From contig JADWOT020000004.1 in NCBI GenBank assembly GCA_036345935.2, forward strand, positions 11,648,729 through 11,712,728: a stretch of 64,000 nt of DNA. Reading direction: 5' to 3'. Made by a program: the position numbers and the translations under genes. This DNA comes from Taenia hydatigena. Lineage: Eukaryota > Platyhelminthes > Cestoda > Cyclophyllidea > Taeniidae. A model generated the notes under the pieces. The model was not told the DNA's origin. It searched no databases and saw nothing but the letters and a program-made list of their open reading frames with translations. Each line of letters begins with the position of its first letter. Positions within the stretch are counted from its first letter, which is position 1. This document shows, piece after piece, positions 46,996-59,204 of this stretch.

Positions 46996-47079
46996 TTCCC
47001 TCATACGTCTTGCACACCGCAATGCCATCCACATGCAACCACCAAAACACCCGGGCAGTAGAGGTGGAGATCCAATTCA

Positions 47080-47830
47080 TTTGCGTGCGTCGCGTTGCTA
47101 TTATCGCATCTCATATCCTATGTGAAACGCGTAGTAGGGGAAAGCTGTGCTTGGTCTCTTAAAGTATGTTGTTGACACGAAATTCATATTCCCTCCATTA
47201 AGCTGAATCCTTAATATTTAACTCAGTCAAGTGGTTAGGTGAGTGGGTAAATGCAACAATTCATGAAAAGGTGGGAGAAAGGGAGGAAATAAAGAGGGCT
47301 GCATTGAAGCGCCGTGCGGAGTCATCCAACGGTGTCCACTTTCAATCCTCCATCCCCCCACCCTTTCACTCTCTATGCTTCGTCTCTATCGCAATCATTG
47401 CCTTGTCTCTTTCAGATGAACATGCAGATCACTTCACGTGTGTGGACGAACTGCATGCGCCTCTGGTGTCGTTCGTGATGCGAGGCAAGGATTCGTCTAA
47501 GCACGATATTGCGAATTGGCACCGGAGGCATCCATTATTTAGCTGCATAGAAACCTTTAGGGGGTATGTGACCGATTCTTTTAATTTAATGCATACTTTT
47601 CACTGCGTTAACTGTTTTGCACTTGCTTACAATGGTTCTTACATGTGTTGACGAGCACTAAATAAACAGTGGCAGCAGCAGCAGCAGCAGCAGACCTAGT
47701 GGATTGCAACAAATTGCCCGATATCCATGTCCCACTGTGGAAGCAGTGTAGCACGTTGCTCATGACTAGGCCTAACTGGAGCACACTAGGTTGCAGTGTA
47801 ATATAACAGGCTAAATTAGCCACCTAGGCT
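47080..47830 (+). repeat. Another copy of the exon 1-2 unit
   Basis: Collinear with 26480-27230. Shared landmarks are CATTTGCGTGCGT at about 47078, GGTGAGTGGGTA at 47237, TTTCAATCC at 47340, the TTGTCTCTTTCAG acceptor at 47403-47415, and GTGGAAGCAGTGTAGCACG near 47737. The unit ends near TGACAGGCTTGAATAA. A (GCA)n tract at 47671-47693 is unique to this copy. The exon 2 equivalent is described separately. Confidence 0.7.
47416..47563 (+). CDS. Exon 2 equivalent with unrelated coding content
   Basis: Follows the same acceptor as exon 2 of the 26-29 kb gene and ends at the same AACCTTTAGGG/GTATGT-like donor. It is 148 nt and encodes a different peptide (DEHADHFTCVDELHAPLVS and so on), open in the phase 1 frame used by the intact gene. 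The flanking intron sequence is recognisably shared while the exon body is not. One extra G before the donor shifts the exit phase, so the exon may be non-functional or use a different donor. No domain recognised. Confidence 0.35.
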
Positions 47831-49894
47831 ATATTGTGACAGGCTTGAATAAGTGAGGAAAGAAGGGCGCGGGTTGACACACACATTGAGAAATAAAGAA
47901 TGCTTAGACTGAACACTCCCTCATTACGATATAATCTGCTACCAGCAATTACGGGACAAGGGTTTTCCACAATATTTGGAAGGAGAGTAGTAGACATTGG
48001 TGAAGCGTATCGTTTGTGATCAAATGGCTTGAACAGTTCAATTTGGGTGATGCCTAGTCACTCGAAGGGCATCGCTTCCGATGGGACTCCCTAATTCGAA
48101 TAACGGAGAAGAGGTGCATGTCTTCCGTGACTAAACTTTATTCGGGATCAGTGTGCGAGGAGCAAGCAACAGCGCTACCCAACCTGAGTGATGGTGCAAC
48201 AGTGGATTCACTACTCCTACATCGACATTGAGATTTGTGTGGCGGAGGCTGACTGCCACCCAGCTGACATGACATGGTACGTGGTGGGTAGCAGGATTGG
48301 CAGACCATGAATTTGTTCTTCCTGTACCTCCCCCACGCACGTCTAGAGTGGTTTGCTGAGTGAATGTCCGAGCGGGAGAATGGCATATGGTGGGACTGAC
48401 TCGGAGTGCCACGACTGCTGAGCGAATGGACACCTCATCATCATGGATTGCCCCGATTCGTCCAAACACGGGGGTCATCTCATGGACCTGAAGCATTTAC
48501 CACTTCATGTCTCAAAGACTGTGCTTTCAGCGTGTGCGTATGGTGGAATGTAGACACAGTTTCTCGTGGTGGTGAATGATTTACTTACAGAAGACTGAAG
48601 GTCACTGATAGGCGAGATCCTTCTACTCGATGGAAACCGATACAACTGCTTTCCACTTTGCGACATTCAAGCAGATGCCTTTTCCACACCACAGCGACTG
48701 ACATTAACGACAGTGTGGCCACCTTCACAGGCAACAAGGATGCCAGTTGGATGATCATGGAGCAGTAGTGGTGGAGTAGGAGAAACGTTGAGGGGGATTC
48801 ACTGAATCCTGCTCCGATTTCTTCCCTCTCCTTTCTCCATCCTCCTTGTGGCAACCTCCCCACCTTAGTACAGTCTTCTCACATTGCTCTGCTCTCTGTG
48901 TACCAGAGGACGCATAATTGGCCTTCACTCTGTGTGATTGACACTTGATGGAGTGATGGATGGATGGATGGTCTCGTGTAGGATGAGAAGATTAGCGATA
49001 AGCTGGACATGCGAACGCCGAGACCGTCACTACCAGTGGGTAGTCTGGACTGCGAGCCAGTAGTGGCACACTTTCAAACGACTTTACGCAACTTGCTCAC
49101 CGCTCATTAACAATTGAGCATTTGAGGAGTTCTTGCCATAGAATAGCACCACTGATTTGTTGACTAAGTGACAAGTCGCTTTTATTTGCTCCAGAAATGC
49201 ATTCTTAGCAGTAAATAACATCATACCTGTGCCAGAACAAAAGATGCTCCCAAGCAGCTGGAACAGATGTTTATCTGGTGAAAGAGGACTTCATAAAATA
49301 TCCTGACGGTGACGTAGTCTCTCACCGTGCAAATGGCTACGAGTAGATAGCCCGCACGGAAGTTAATGTTTCTTCCACGCGAGCACGAATAACGTCAGTT
49401 CTTGTACACAAGCCGAATAGGACAATAAATTGGATTGAAAAAGTGGCAAAATTTGCAGTGTAGCAAAATCTACACTTGAGGTGATCAACACTCTCCTCAG
49501 CCATCAGACAATCGCATTATCACCCACGAACTAGAGCGGGCGACGACGATGACGATGACGACAACTAGGATAGATTTGGTTAGGATGGTCAATAAATGGG
49601 CAGACGTCTCCTTTTTTGAGGACTGGTAAGTGTATGGAAGCGTTTACAACGATTTGCACCTTCGAAGGCTTGGCAGACGTCAGACACCAGAACAGCATTC
49701 CATCCTTGGACAGTCAGAAGTGATTATTACTGTGCTCATTATGGAAAAGGATATAAATGCATTGTGTGGTGTTAAAATTGGCCACAGAATGAGAATTTGA
49801 GCAGGCTTGCCTCTCCAGCACCAAAACGTGGTTGCCTGATGGTGGGCACAAAATGAGTGTTTTACGATTTACGTAGGCAAACCAATCGAGTGTT
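47831..49894. other. Mostly unassigned; possible complement-strand exon
   Basis: The complement frame 48131-48496 is open for 121 codons. Within it, 48328-48487 lies between a CTTCAG acceptor and a GAG/GTACAG donor and could be an exon, but no domain is recognisable. The block 48663-48760 repeats 21966-22050. A (GGAT)n tract lies at 48955-48971. The block 49580-49722 repeats 53453-53600. Confidence 0.35.
49580..49722 (+). repeat. Short repeat block, copy 1
   Basis: Shares GAGGACTGGT and GGCAGACGTCAGACAC with 53453-53600, same orientation. On the complement both copies encode a similar peptide containing WNAVLVSDVCQ, so this may be a duplicated exon. Confidence 0.6.
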
Positions 49895-50108
49895 TGCAGT
49901 ACTTATATTCTTTAAATGTGCTTTGTAGGCCAGAGATGGGAAAAGAATTTGAACCACGTGACGGAGCAGCGTGGAGACTCGCTGGAGCGTGACACTTCCC
50001 AGGCCTGAACCCCTACATCTCGCCTAGCTGTGTAATTATCACCCTATATATTAAAGATGTCGGAACATACCCAGACTTCTACTAACAAGGGTGACCAGAA
50101 AAGAGAGG
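49895..50108 (+). mobile_element. Truncated solo gypsy LTR
   Basis: Starts TGCAGTACTTATATTC and follows the 226-bp LTRs closely (GTGCTTTGTAGGCCAGAG, CACCCTATATAT, the Gag ATG at 50056). It stops at CAGAAAAGAGAGG, about 14 bp short of the usual CCCTCTACA end. No gypsy coding sequence adjoins it, so it is a solo LTR trimmed at its 3' end. Confidence 0.85.
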
Positions 50109-51424
50109 TGGTGATGCGTTGCAATCGACGATAGATGGGGAGTCGTGATAGGACAGCTTGAACTGTTGCCACCATTGTAACAATTAGCAGTGCCATAGAA
50201 GAGCACTCTGCCATTTGTATGTAGTCGTCTCATACCGAAAATGCTGAAATTGTGAATGTTTAGACAGGGAGCACCCCATGCAAATGCGGGAGACACTTTA
50301 TGTCTGATACTATCGAGTCTGGTGGAGAGATTACTTGGAGGCTTTGAATTGGGAGAGCCCTGTGGGTGAAATCAGCCTTGGAATCGCCGTCTATGCATCT
50401 GCTTAAAGAAATGTTGGTGGCTTTGTTCAAGCAAACAATGGCGCTGTTCTTGCTTTGTTTTATCTCTGAATGCCTAATCTATTGACAACCGCATGGTTTG
50501 TGGAACTTTGTTAGTGATTCTCTCTTCCCTTCTGGAAGTCTAATGAAGAAATGGCAAGCAGAAGTCATTTGAACATTTACTCACTCGCTTCCTCGGGCAG
50601 CATCCAAAATTTGCAAATCAGCTACATTTTGCATTTGGAATAATACGTGTTCTCTGGTGTTTGGACGACAGGCTCCCTTCTGACGGTTGATTGCAATCCA
50701 ATGCGTGGAGACCGCAAACTGAACGCCAGTGAAGGAGGTAGCGGACAATGCGGACTCGACAGTAGCTAGCAAGGGATCAGCAGGCACAACGTCAAGTCGT
50801 GGCATCAAATTTAGCAGTTTCGGACAATCCGTTGTTTGGTGAATTATGCGAGATAGTCGCAAGTGAGAGTGCCTCCGAAAGCAAACAAAACAACCGACTT
50901 CCACAACTTCTTGCCTTAGTTTCGCCTTTAATTGGTTGCATCTGCTTTAATGCATCTCGACAACCGGAAATGCTGTTTTTAGAGTGTCTTAACTGTGGCA
51001 CATAATCAGGACCGTAAGGCGACGACGACGACGACGACATCTAGGACAGGAAATTGTCCAAGTCAACGGAATGGGCTGTATTTGCACCAGAGTTATGGGA
51101 AAATTCAGCTAATTTCGCCTATAACTTTCACCTCCTACTTCTTCCGAATCGTAGGAATTTTTAAGAAAAGTCAAAACTCATCGAGTGAAAATTGGACAGG
51201 GACTTGTAAGGGAGTCAATCGGTTGTCTTGATGAAATTTTGGTGCCTCTCCTAGAAACGAATATACCGAACAGACTGTCTGGGTTTTAATCAGTGAGGGA
51301 GAAACGGCCCTCCTTCTCCCCCTGGACTGAAGAAGGATTTCATTTAGTTCATCGCGTTTCCACCTTGCTTCACCGAATTCCCTCAAATTAGCAAAATATT
51401 TTGAGATGGGTGGTCGGACAGACT

Positions 51425-51450
51425 GACGGACGGACGGACGGACGGACGGA
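51425..51450. repeat. (CGGA)n tetranucleotide repeat
   Basis: GACGGACGGACGGACGGACGG, the same motif as at 43050-43090. Confidence 0.85.
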
Positions 51451-53452
51451 TAAGGAGTAAATGGATGGATGAACAATTGAATGCATGGGTCGTCATTAAA
51501 TTGACAGGCTTAGCTCAGATTCGCCGCCAACGTGGCACATGGTGGCTTGTTTGTAGGACCGAGAGTTCATTGTGATCGCCCTGCAGAATGGTACTTCACA
51601 CAGTCCAACCGTTGATTTACCCACCTCGCCATTTCCCACTTTGTGCAACTATCAGCCATGCACACTCTCCTCGCCAAATATTGTTGGTTCATCAGCAGAT
51701 CCGCTGCATCTCAGTTGGTTCCACGATGGGACTCGTCCTTGTGTAAAGAAGACTTATTGACGACAAAGAAGGGAAGCACGCAGCCTGTTGAAGCAAACAT
51801 CGAGATCAAGTTTGAACCATCGCGATGGTTCCACTAGTCAATGATTCGATACAGCACATCCTGAGAGGGAATATCGCAAAATATTACTCGACACCCGATC
51901 CACAGCACACCTGCTGGCGATGATTAGTGTGGCAGCAGTACCACCAGTAGTGGGCCACCAAAAGCGGCATTCTTTTTGGTCTGGTGCCAAGACTAATGAT
52001 GCTTGCTAATCATCCAATGCCTTTTATCTCAAGTCTGCGGGCATAAAAGATGAGAAGGAGAACTTATGATGATGCTGACGATGACTGCAGGAGTGCATGA
52101 TCAATTCGACCACTGACGATAAGAGATAGCAACAAAGGAGTGGATGGATTAGAAAGGAGGCAAAGGAGGAAGGAGGCTAATGTACCTCGATTTTCTGATC
52201 TTGATTTGATCTGGTTTAGCATGGACCAAGAGGGTGAGATGAAATCGCGCCTGGACGTGATAGGACTGAAATGGCAAAGAGGAGACAGGTGGAGCCGTGG
52301 TTCGCGGATCAACGAGTTCACCATCTACCCATTGTGACATGCCAAGCATGTACCTCTGTCCAAGCGACAGCAGAATAAACCACAATTAGCCGCCTCAAAC
52401 AGTCCTACAATGTGACAGCTAATGGGCGAAAGAGATCGAGACTAGGTGGTAGGTGTACTCTGTCTGCCAAGTCGGCTACCTTTAAGGGATGGAAAGGAAT
52501 GAGGGAGGGAACAAGAAGGAGGATCAAGAGGAGAAAGGAGAACGAATATAAGGAAGGAGAAGAGGAGGAAGGTGTGCGTGGATGCAAGGATTGTATATTT
52601 GGCTCCCTCCTAGAATGACTATCCGCTTGTGGACTTTGAATTTCGAAGGCAAATAACCTACCGATGAGACTACTACAACGCTCTCCAGACGTCAAATTGG
52701 AGTGAATGAGTGAATAAGAACCACTAGTGTTCATTCACGAACTAGTCAAGGAAGACTGAGCATGGGGCGTGAGTGTTAGGTGCCAAGTGGATGTCAAGCC
52801 AACCACGGAGTGATCAACTTCAAATTCGAGAAACAAAGCTGGAGGGAATTGACCACTCCACATTACTGGCAACAGCGACCACACTCACGCACACGGGTAC
52901 GGGCACACATCCCAACTCCCAACAGACCATTACTTTCGACAAATGTTTCGCATCTTCAATGCCACCTTCAATGCGAAATGGAGCATTCTGGTTCCCGGTC
53001 TTCGAGAAGGAGCTTATTAGCTTTGCATTGAGAGAAGAACAGGAGCAGTTGGAAACCGCATGAAGACTTGATCTCTCACTACTACCTCGACACAGGCCTG
53101 CTCCATCCCCGGTCACGTTGTCGGCGACAAAGGTCTTCTCAAACGCCACCATCACAAGTTACCCCTTCAAAGGCGCAAGGAACATTCGAATCAAACAGGG
53201 ATTGCAAATTTCGTACTAATGGAATGAAGTGTCTGCTGCCGCGATGGCATTCCATCCGGTATTAGGTGGCAAGTGCGCACCAAATTTACGAAGAGATGAA
53301 CAGCGGGGCGGAGGGTTGTGACACTGTGCACCACTAAGACATTTGTTTGGATAATTTTAAGTCTGTCTATCAACGACAATGCGGATAGTGGTGGTTTCAG
53401 GCCCCACTGCAGCCTTTTGGTGCTCGTCTAGCACTTGGAACTTAAGATCTGA

Positions 53453-53600
53453 TAAGCATGGTCAGTACAAAAGGAGACATGTCTCCATGTTGGAGGACTG
53501 GTGGGTGAATGGAACCGTTGACAAAGATTTGCACATTCGAAGGGTTGGCAGACGTCAGACACGAGAACAGCATTCCAGCTTTGGACAGTACAGAAGAGTT
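53453..53600 (+). repeat. Short repeat block, copy 2
   Basis: Partner of 49580-49722. On the complement it encodes the WNAVLVSDVCQ-containing peptide. Confidence 0.6.
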
Positions 53601-54122
53601 GACTGTTGGGCTGAGCTAAATGACGACGGCAAATCGTGGCTGAAAATAAATTAATGGAATCCAAAAGCCAATTTACTAATGACATTGGGAAAGAAACAAC
53701 TTCAAAGACTCGCCCTTGTCTCCCTAGGTTGAAGCATTAATTTTCGATTGGGAGAATGGCCGAAAGCACACTGACTTTGACTGGTGTGGGCGAACAGATT
53801 GATTTCACCTTAAGCACGCCTCCACTCCCACCTCACGACTCGCCAATCGCGTTCATCTTTTTCGTCTTCATTTGATAAGTCATGCATGAATTCGAATGAG
53901 TTTACCTGCATTTGTTTACGAGTGCACCAGCGCGCTAATGTTACCAACCATTGAGGACACTGCGGCAACAACTGTGGTAAAGACGACTGTATCAATGGCT
54001 TCAGAGGAGAGACACTTGAAATGTAATATAGACCTGCAATCCAGTCTCCTTCCTTGATTCTCATTTCAACACGTGCCATTTAATGAACAACTACTCGGAG
54101 TAGGTCTTGATCCACATACGAA

Positions 54123-54587
54123 ATGAGAGTTCCCTCTGACGTCTTCCTCCCGCGCAAAGAAGTGGCTACCGACAACGCCCCGAAGTACATACTACGTCTC
54201 AAAGAAAGGATAAGAAAGACGTTTAATCTCGCTCGTCGACACCTTCAAATGTCTCATACCCGACAAAAGAAATACTACGACAAGCACAGTCGACTCACTG
54301 CCTACCACGAAGGAGATCTCGTCCAAACATACCGGCCGATTCCTCTACCTGGGACACATCACAAATTTTACCACCCTTGGAGTAAAGATCCCTTCCGCGT
54401 GGTAAAGGTCCTGTCCCCTACGAACTACCTCGTCCAAAGTGCGAAACTCCGTACCCATCCCATAATCGTCCATCACAATGGGATCCGCCCTTACAGAGGT
54501 GCTCCGCCGGTCGGCTACGAGGACGAAGCCTATTTAATCGTAGAAGAAGGCAAACCACCCGATGGTTTAACCAAAGCGAATCAATAG
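54123..54587 (+). pseudogene. pol: Gypsy integrase C-terminus (5'-truncated)
   Basis: 154 codons aligning with the C-terminal third of the integrase at 34147-35466, at about 90% identity and with the same stop. The match begins abruptly at MRVPS, so the zinc finger and catalytic DDE core are missing. It is followed directly by the polypurine tract and 3' LTR with no TRIM between. This is the gypsy end of the inverted segmental copy, not an independent element. Confidence 0.92.
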
Positions 54588-54609
54588 GGGTAGCGCCAGG
54601 GACGGCGCT

Positions 54610-54627
54610 CAAAAGACGAGGGGGCTA
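54610..54627 (+). promoter_or_regulatory. Gypsy polypurine tract, second copy
   Basis: AAAAGACGAGGGGG upstream of the LTR, identical to the copy at 33205-33222. Confidence 0.7.
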
Positions 54628-54853
54628 TGCAATACTTACTTCTTTAAATGTGCTTTGTAGGCCAGAGGCGGGAAGTCAATGTGAACGGCGTGACGGAGCA
54701 GCGCGGAGACTCGCTGGAGCGTGACACATCCTCGGCCTAAAACCCATATCTCGCCTAGCTGTATTTATCACCCCATATACATTAAAGACGTCTAAACTTA
54801 CGCAGACTTCTACTATCAAGGGTAACCAGGAGGGAGAGGAGGAACCCTCTACA
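54628..54853 (+). repeat. Gypsy 3' LTR, second copy (226 bp)
   Basis: TGCAATAC...CCCTCTACA, the same length as 32979-33204. The Gag ATG is mutated to ACG at about 54787. Segment A follows immediately. Confidence 0.9.
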
Positions 54854-57100
54854 GTGTGCTATAGAATTGGCTGTGTCGAAATTGAGAGATTCAAATTGTG
54901 TTCCTGCCCTCACTTACAATGTTTGTCTAGAGAACCGCAAGCATTACATTATTATAGCACCAACCAATGTAAGTTGTAAAACTCTCAAGAAGTCAACCTT
55001 TGCACATTTATAACTAGTTAGCAATGAAAACCTGTGCTTTATGTGACCTACGAATGCCTTGGAAAATCGGATTTGTCTTTTTTATTTTTAAAATAAAAAA
55101 GGTCTTGTTTTTGCTGTGATTCTTAAGATCAATAGGAATTCCTGCGATAACCATTTGTTTCATCGTACTTAATGCTCCCTTTGCGTATCTAGCGGCATAT
55201 GTGAGAGGGTAGGCTTTGATGCGATGGTTGCCGTGCGTGGTGTGCGGTTCGCGCTAACGAGTCCAGGTGTGTAAGTACCCTTGTTTGTAAATTTTGACGT
55301 ATTTTATGCGTATGCATAAGAGACCCTTTATTATTGGCATGAAAGCGTGACTAGCGACTTTGAGGCTTGCTGAATTCGTGGTTCGTGCAATGCTCGTGGT
55401 GGAATACTCAGGTTTCATTAGCTCGTTTAATTAGATGCTTAAGTGCATTTGACACTAGAGTGGTCTCTGCTGATCCTGCCTGTTTTAAATTGTTTTTCAG
55501 TCATGCTGAAAGGTGAGGGGTCCGAATTTCCTATTACTGGATGCAATTGTTGCATTTGTGGGCAACGAATTGCATATCGAGTCGGTGGGTCTGCCACTTG
55601 AGAGCAGTCGAACTATTTCAGACTAGTTAGAGACAACTTTCTTGGTTTTGTGGTGATTGTAGAGGCAATTACAAAGTAGATTCGAGGAGACCGTAAGCGG
55701 CGAGTGCAGCGTTTGTATGGTGTACACCTCTACCCCGAATTTTCGTCTCTAGCGCATTGCTGAATTGAAACCGAAAGGTTTAGGCGTAGATGAGAGGAGA
55801 TGCGAAGTAACTTGGACTCGAGAATGCTAGATTAATGAATTAATGCTTTATTTAAGATCCGTGATGTAATTGGGGAGTTTTTATGCAGAGATCTGATATC
55901 TTTTGGGTAACTTACATGCCTCCAGCGGCAGGTGGTAAGTTGGGATGATTTTGGCATATGGACATAATTTATCCGCTCCCAAAAAATGCTACTACACGCC
56001 ATTTTCCAGTTGCAAAGGATATGATCAATGCCCCTCCTTCGCTGTACAGTCGTTGGTGCGTCAAGAGACTTGGCACTCTTTCATCATAAAGCTTGCTGCA
56101 CGATTTGATAAGGTGTGATTAATTGAGCACTCCTTGGATGAGGCGGAGAAATGCAGTGAAGGCGAAGGCTCGCGGTGTTGCGTCCTTGGTGGGAGTGCAG
56201 GTGTGACGAGATGGATTCTTTCCTCGCCTCTTTTCTCGGGCGCGAGTGCAGCTGAGGTCTTGGTGACTCTGTTGCCTTGTAGGAGGTACAGTAAGTGTTC
56301 ACCATCTTCTTACCAACGTTGCATGTATTTGATGCGCTGATTAATGCAGAGTGGCCTAATGTCGTCTGTTTAACGCGTTTCCCTTATTTGTTTGTTATAA
56401 TTGGCTGGAGAAGTGAAACACGTAGGAGCGTTCTTGGTGGATGATTGCATTTATTTTATGCAAACGAGTTTTTTACGAAAAAAAATAGTGGAGCATCTAA
56501 GCTGCTGTGAATCCTTTGAAAAGAGGATGGGTGAAGTAACGTTTTGAGGGTTCATCCGTTTTCTGTAACGCACTATATAAAGTGGTCGTTTAATGGCCAT
56601 TTTAGACGGATGTTGCTTGCATTGGACACGAGGTAGCCGATGAACACGTGGGGTCGTGGCGGTTTATTGTTTGTCTGTGGAACGTCATCACCGTTGTCTC
56701 TGTTGTGATTTTTGTATTTCCTTCCGTGGATCTCTGTTGGAATGTGGTAGCGTTGCCATTTCCCTTCGGTGTTTCCCAATTATTAATTATTAATAAAGTA
56801 AAGCAAAACGTCGCAAATAAGTTAGTAGGTTGAGTTGACACACCTTTATAACAACGTGTAGTTGAGCCTAAGTTAGTAGTCCGCAGAAAAGATGGCCACA
56901 AAACAAATCAACCACATGTGAAAAAACACTACATTTATGTGTAATGGTAGTCCGGGTACATGCTAGTCATCGTGGTATCTCAATGTAAAGGTAAAACTTG
57001 TCTTACTGAAATCGGTTTTGAACGTTTTTAATGTTGAAACGCAAAACTTTTGAAGCAGTCGCCTCCTACCCATGTTATGAGGAGGTATCTGTACATATTG

Positions 57101-57960
57101 TGACGAAATGGAAGTATTCTGTATGTAAGCACCTGTTGGTAGTAAGGCGGTAGTCTGTCATCGCGGCGCCAACGAGTCCTCCCTTTAGATTCAGCATCAC
57201 GTTTTATGTAATCGTTAAAACGGCGAAGAGCTGAGGCACTTGGCTCCTACGTCTGCTGTAAGGAGCCGTCGGTAGAAATTGACCAAATGGAGGTTTTCTG
57301 TACGTGAGCACCTTTTGGCGATGGGGCGGAGGTCTCCGTAATTGCGGTACCGACGCGTGTTTCCTTTACAGTCCGTATCAAGTTTTTTATTGTTGAGAGA
57401 GAACAGCTGAGCTTGTCGGCTCCTACGTCTGTTGTAAGGAGCCGTGAGTAGAGATTGTGAGGAAATGGAGGTGTTCTGTGCGTGAGGACCTCTTGGTAAT
57501 AGGGCGGTAGTCTGTATCATCGCGGCACCGACGCGTCCCTCCTTTGCGATCCGATTCACGCTTTTTATTGTTAAGCAGATCTAAAGAACCAGTCGCGTAT
57601 TGTCATTGTCATGAGGAGCTGTGGGGTCAGATTGCGACGAAATGGAAGTATTGTGCATGTGAGCACCTCTTGGTAGTACGCCGGTAGTCTGTGTCATGGC
57701 GGCATCGACGCGTCCTTCCTTTGTAATCCGTTTCAGGTTTTCTATTGTTAACACAGAGTTGCTAAACTTGTCAGCCCCTAGGTCTGTTGCAAGAAGCCGT
57801 GGGTAGGGAATGTGACAAAATGAAGTGTTGTGTACGTGAGCACATCTTGGTAATAGGGCAGTAGTCAATATTATCAAGGCACCGACGCGTTTATCCTTTA
57901 CAATCCGCAACAAAATTTTCTTTGTATAGGCAGATGTGATAGACGCCAATCCGCCATCGC
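57101..57960 (-). repeat. Tandem array, ~178-bp period
   Basis: At least five units, aligned on the (C/G)(A/G)AAATGG motif at 57105, 57284, 57461, 57638 and 57816 (spacings 177-179 bp). Each contains a GTGAGCACCT-like block, a GGCGGTAGTCTG-like block and a GACGCGTCC-like block. Two further partial units extend to about 58150. The near-identical pair seen in copy 1 is absent here, so that pair arose after the segmental duplication. Confidence 0.82.
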
Positions 57961-58130
57961 GGCATTAACGAATCTCAACGTTATATTTGGTATGACGTTT
58001 TAGAAGGTGGAAACGGAGGATTGGTGATGCAGTCGCCTTTTGCGATGGTGATGAGGTGCTGTCGGTACGGATTGTAGGAATTGGAAATATTGTTTATGCG
58101 GGCATCTTTTGGTTTTAGGGAGGCAGACTG

Positions 58131-58445
58131 TCATCGCTGCAACGCCACGTCTCTTTTTTTACAAATGCTGTTATCTTTATTCGCCTTCTTTTTTTCGGTT
58201 ACAATCCTTTTGATACAGATATTGACCTCTCGTTTGCTTCTCTGTTTAGAAAATCTTTTTTTCACGCGCGGTTGGCGGCGTTGTCCTGGCTTCTGCTGGG
58301 CGCTTTTTAAAAATGGCTTTTTGAATTTTTGCGTTAAGTACGAGAACCGCTTTGTCAGTTGATTTTTGTATTTGTTCTGTCGACCTCTCGGGTCTGTTTG
58401 TGGCGCCCTGGATGCACTTTTTGTGTGGCCATTTCTTGTTAACAT
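58131..58445 (-). CDS. Basic ORF preserved in two A copies, unknown
   Basis: 104 codons, Lys/Arg/Gln-rich, matching 29670-29870 (+) over its first 60 or so residues (NGHTKSASRAPQTDPRGRQN region). The other copy terminates earlier. No domain seen. Preservation may be due simply to recency of the duplication. Kept as a low-confidence hypothetical. Confidence 0.15.
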   Translation of the reverse strand: MLTRNGHTKSASRAPQTDPRGRQNKYKNQLTKRFSYLTQKFKKPFLKSAQQKPGQRRQPRVKKRFSKQRSKREVNICIKRIVTEKKKANKDNSICKKRDVALQR

Positions 58446-59204
58446 CGCGGCTGCAGTGCGGCGCTTCTTTAAATCCGTTTTGAATTTTTAATTTCGAATG
58501 CTGCGTGTAGATTTTATTTTGACGAGCTCTCTACTCAGATAGTGATGGAACGGACACATTTTATAGCTGGGCACTTCTTGGTCATCGAGCGGCACTTTGT
58601 GTTGTCGCGTCACCAACGTGGCTCTCTTTTTAATCTTTTTTATAGGTTTTTAACTTTGAAACGGAGAACTACTTGGCCTGTTGCCTCCTGTCTTGCTCTT
58701 GGGAGTTCGCGTGTAAGTTGGTGATGGAATCGATGCATTCTCTACCCATGACAGCGTTTTTTAGTAGCGCGGTGGCATGGTCATCATGGCAGCCACGTGG
58801 CTCTCTTTTAATCCGTTTCGAGTTTTATTAGTAAAAAGGAGAAGTGGCGACTTGGTTGCCTCCTGTTTTTGCTGTGCGAATTTGTCGAGGCATTCTCCAG
58901 ATGTGCGCGCCTTGGTGGTAGCGCTCTAGCCTACTTTTCCGCGTCTTCAACACTGCGCTTCTTTTCGATCGGTACGTAATGGAATCGTTATTGGTTTGAA
59001 ATCGCCACTTCGGCGCTTCTTTGATGTCTGTTTTTAAATAACACTTTTATAATGAGAACTCCTCCGTGCTTTTGTGCCTCTCATGGGCTTATCACGGTGA
59101 GATTGTTGAGTTGACCTTTATTCTGTGAGAGACCATCTAGGTGTGCTGGATGATTGTTGTGCCCCTTCAAATGCCACCGAGTTGCGCGATGGCTGTGTGT
59201 CGCT

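Larger units (their letters stand above)
44096..47079. other. Long unassigned stretch
   Basis: Contains a (GAGT)n tract (45550-45565), the dispersed block at 46540-46735 and a (CTC)n tract (46969-46995). The frames 45298-45552 and 45333-45539 overlap on opposite strands without recognisable domains. The equivalent of the upstream exon for the 43350-44095 candidate has not been found. Confidence 0.4.
50109..54122. other. Unassigned, with short duplicated and microsatellite blocks
   Basis: No firmly supported gene. The complement frame 50581-50904 ends at a GTGAGTAAATG donor and has a possible acceptor CCCTTGCTAG at about 50769. The + frame 52140-52337 is open on both sides of a CAG/GTGGAG donor. 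An (ACG)n tract lies at 51019-51038 and a (CGGA)n tract at 51425-51450. These could be exons of a gene with short exons, but phases could not be reconciled into a model. Confidence 0.3.

Noticed and set aside
57101..57960. CRISPR-like array
   Set aside because: The repeats are ~178 bp with no short repeat/spacer alternation, in an animal genome; this is a tandem satellite-type array.
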